Assembly (NCBI GenBank): GCA_041401985.1
Contig: JAWKTE010000013.1
Coordinates: 62,001 to 126,000, forward strand
Length of the DNA: 64,000 bases
Direction: 5' to 3'
Source: JACKHA01 sp041401985
Lineage (GTDB): Bacteria > Planctomycetota > Phycisphaerae > Phycisphaerales > UBA1924
Part shown: piece after piece, positions 62,203 through 64,000 of the stretch
How positions within the stretch are numbered: the first letter of the stretch is position 1
Layout of the letters: each line of letters starts with the position of its first letter
Program-made: the position numbers and the translations under genes
The notes under the pieces: generated by a model
Told to the model about the DNA's origin: nothing
The model's database searches: none
The model's input: only the letters and a program-made list of their open reading frames with translations

Positions 62203-63657
62203 ATGATGCAGGTGCTGGTCATCGCGGCGGTGGTGGCGATGAACGCCGCGGGCCAGAGCCCGGCGGCCTGGCTCGCCCTGCCCGCGGCGTGGGTCGCGCT
62301 GCTCACGCTCGTCCCGCCGTGGATGGTCTGGGGCCTGTCGCACGCGGTGTGCGCCGTCGCGGGGCGCGGGATCGACCGCACCGGCAACGCGCGCCTCGTG
62401 ATCCTCGCCGACCGCGTGTCCATGACCAGCCGCGCGTTCTCGTGCCTGTGGCTCGGGGGCACGGCCCTGACACTGGGCTGGATCGCGCAGGCCGGCAGCG
62501 CGATGGGCTCGCACCTGCTGGCGGTCGTCGCCGGGGCCGGGCTGCTCTCGGCGCTGCTGGCCGCGTCGTGGTGGTCGTACGCGGGGATCGACCGGCGCCT
62601 GCGCGAGGCCGCGATGATGCGCCACCTCGACGAGGGTCGCCCGATCTTCCGCCACCCCGGCCCGGCCGGCTTCGCGCTGGCCCGCCTGCGCGAGAGCGCG
62701 CTGATGTTCCTCGTACCGGTGCTGCTGCTGCTGGCGATCTCGAGCGGGCTGGCGTGGGCGACCGGTGCGCTGCGGGCCGGGGCCGAGGCCGGTGCCGCGT
62801 GGGCCGCATGGGTCCCGGCGTGGGCGCTCGACACCGGCTCTGTCCTGAACCTCGACACCGTGCTCCAGACCGCCGGCTTCATCGCCGCCCTGGCCCTCAT
62901 GCCCGCGGTGCAGCGGCGCATCTGGGACACCGTCCGCCTCGAGCACGGCCCGCTGCTGGGGCTCATCAACGACCTGCTCGCCACCGCCCGCGTGCGCCTC
63001 AGGCGCATCATGGTCTGGCGCACGCGCGGCCTGACCGCCAACGCCGCGGTCCTGGGCGTCGTCCCCCGCTTCCGGTACATGATCTTCACCGACGCCCTGC
63101 TCGAGGGCATGAGCGCCGACGAGGTCGGCGCGGTCGCGGCCCACGAGATCGGGCACGTCAAACACCACCACATCCCCTGGCTGCTCGCGGGCATGGGCGC
63201 GGTGCTGCTGCTGATCGGCGAGATCGCGGCCCGGTGGGCCGTCGCGTCGGGCATGGGCGACGGGGCGGCCGAACTGGTCGCGCTCGGGGCGGCTCTGGCG
63301 ATCGGGCTGCCGGTCATGGGCTGGATCAGCCGGCGGTTCGAGTGGCAGGCCGACGCGTTCGCCGCGTCGTTGCTGTCGCGCGTGCGCGAGCAGCAGGGCG
63401 CGCCCGAGGCCCGCGGCGTGATCGACGAGGCCAGCGCCCGCCTGGTCGCCCAGGCCCTGCTCCGCGTGGCCCGCCTCAACGGCGCCGACCCCGCGGCCCG
63501 CTCCTGGCGCCACGGCTCGATCAACCTGCGAAGGCGCAAGGCCGCGGCGCTCGCCGGCGTGGACCGACAGCACGTACCGGCGGACCGTGCGGCGCGGGCG
63601 GTGAAGATCGGGATTGTGGGGGTGTGGGTGGTGCTGGGGGTGATGATAGTGGTCTGA
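62203..63657 (+). CDS. M48-family membrane metalloprotease
   Basis: 484 aa. Multispanning inner-membrane protein with HEIGHVKHHH (H314, E315, H318) and the downstream zinc-ligand Glu region WQADAFAASLLSRV. Related to HtpX/Ste24-type peptidases, which degrade membrane proteins under envelope stress. Two pairs of membrane helices come before the catalytic helix and two after. Start ATG 62203 (MMQVLVIAAV). It lies 92 nt after the lipoprotein gene, probably one transcript. Confidence 0.9.
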   Translation: MMQVLVIAAVVAMNAAGQSPAAWLALPAAWVALLTLVPPWMVWGLSHAVCAVAGRGIDRTGNARLVILADRVSMTSRAFSCLWLGGTALTLGWIAQAGSAMGSHLLAVVAGAGLLSALLAASWWSYAGIDRRLREAAMMRHLDEGRPIFRHPGPAGFALARLRESALMFLVPVLLLLAISSGLAWATGALRAGAEAGAAWAAWVPAWALDTGSVLNLDTVLQTAGFIAALALMPAVQRRIWDTVRLEHGPLLGLINDLLATARVRLRRIMVWRTRGLTANAAVLGVVPRFRYMIFTDALLEGMSADEVGAVAAHEIGHVKHHHIPWLLAGMGAVLLLIGEIAARWAVASGMGDGAAELVALGAALAIGLPVMGWISRRFEWQADAFAASLLSRVREQQGAPEARGVIDEASARLVAQALLRVARLNGADPAARSWRHGSINLRRRKAAALAGVDRQHVPADRAARAVKIGIVGVWVVLGVMIVV

Positions 63658-63729
63658 TGGCACGCGGCTTCGACTTCAGACCTGCGGTCGATGGATCGCG
63701 TCCCTGCCAACTGGGTACTCTTGTAGTCG

Positions 63730-64000
63730 ATGAATGTCCAACCTCCGGATCAGCTGGAACCTGCGTCCTTGGCATGGGCCAAGACACACCTGAGCAAGTT
63801 CGGGGACACCGACATCTTCCCCGTACCTTTCGAATTCGACGCACTATGCCATACAGGGTTGTGGAAGATGTGTCGAGGCAGAAGGTCGGCGGGTTCGAGG
63901 GCGCGTGCGCCGTCATCATCAATCGGCCGCGAGTCCAGCTGCTGCCAGAGCAGCATCGGTGGGCAGATCAGGTCACTTGGTCTCAGGTCCGGGCGCGCGC
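63730..64000 (+). CDS. Partial ORF at right edge, RT-like N-terminus, probable frameshift
   Basis: ATG 63730 opens MNVQPPDQLEPASLAWAKTH and then LSKFGDTDIFPVPFEFDAL. To me the GDTD-FP-PFEF pattern recalls the N-terminus of abortive-infection/retron-type reverse transcriptases; this is memory, not a search. After about 63842 the protein-like reading, with high GC3, passes to another frame (PYRVVEDVSRQKVGGFEGA) which stays open to the window end. The DNA is less GC-rich than before. TACTCT at 63716-63721 is 8 nt from the ATG. Possible defence gene, truncated by the window. Confidence 0.4.
   Translation, partial: MNVQPPDQLEPASLAWAKTHLSKFGDTDIFPVPFEFDALCHTGLWKMCRGRRSAGSRARAPSSSIGRESSCCQSSIGGQIRSLGLRSGRA

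Overview
The window is very GC-rich, roughly 70% by eye, with dense genes on both strands. It looks like a chromosome segment of a planctomycete, most likely class Phycisphaerae. The indicators are an exosortase fused to an EpsI domain, a secreted beta-propeller protein with a doubled 'GYGVPNGV-NNDDFF-YL' dockerin-like tail ending in Gly-Cys, HTH-plus-membrane and Lys-Ala-rich TPR proteins, and long intergenic hairpins. No rRNA, tRNA, CRISPR array, integrase or transposase was recognised.

Layout. 1-4654 (minus): exopolysaccharide/exosortase cluster (Wza-like export lipoprotein, exosortase-EpsI, TPR membrane protein). 5177-6586: a lone nuoF. 6626-8439: a lower-GC island with a frameshifted DUF262 gene and a HEPN nuclease gene, a probable acquired defence pair. 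8440-9335: gene-poor. 9336-12109 (minus): Lys-rich TPR protein, SPFH/SHOCT protein and a small helical protein. 12444-17649: two tandem paralogues of about 850 aa with two zinc ribbons each, function unknown. 17665-20612 (minus): pyrD and asnB. 21036-27595: HTH-membrane protein, GT9 glycosyltransferase, broken glycerate kinase, DUF4190 and DUF2752 membrane proteins, SDR, small membrane protein, map. 27636-30162: FHA-GAF-SpoIIE phosphatase divergent from a Phd/RelE-type toxin-antitoxin pair. 30303-37105: TPR membrane protein, rluD (apparent frameshift), alaS, dockerin-tailed secreted protein. 37145-45115 (minus): recG and a complete MacA-MacB-TolC-type exporter. 45429: orphan PAAR protein. 45770-54485 (minus): a small membrane protein, orphan ABC ATPase, tsf, rpsB, rho, a PH-CoaE fusion and hpt. 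54572-59432 (plus): M20 peptidase, polyprenyl synthase, RidA, PIN toxin-antitoxin, PhyH dioxygenase, ndk. 59595-60465 (minus): csrA and a NifU-like protein. 60542-63657: a lipoprotein with a JAMM-like signature and an M48 membrane protease. The right edge starts another lower-GC gene.

Themes. Translation and transcription housekeeping (rpsB, tsf, alaS, rluD, map, rho, csrA) is mixed with envelope export functions (exosortase/EPS, MacAB-TolC, lipoproteins, PAAR). Several genes carry frame breaks (DUF262, glycerate kinase, rluD, right-edge ORF), some at C-runs, so either the assembly has indel errors or these loci are decaying. Five intergenic spaces hold G-rich or 'ACAGAGGCACAGAG' arms, four of them forming long imperfect hairpins. 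At least seven genes have a TANNNT hexamer ending 5-7 nt before the start codon, which suggests leaderless mRNAs.
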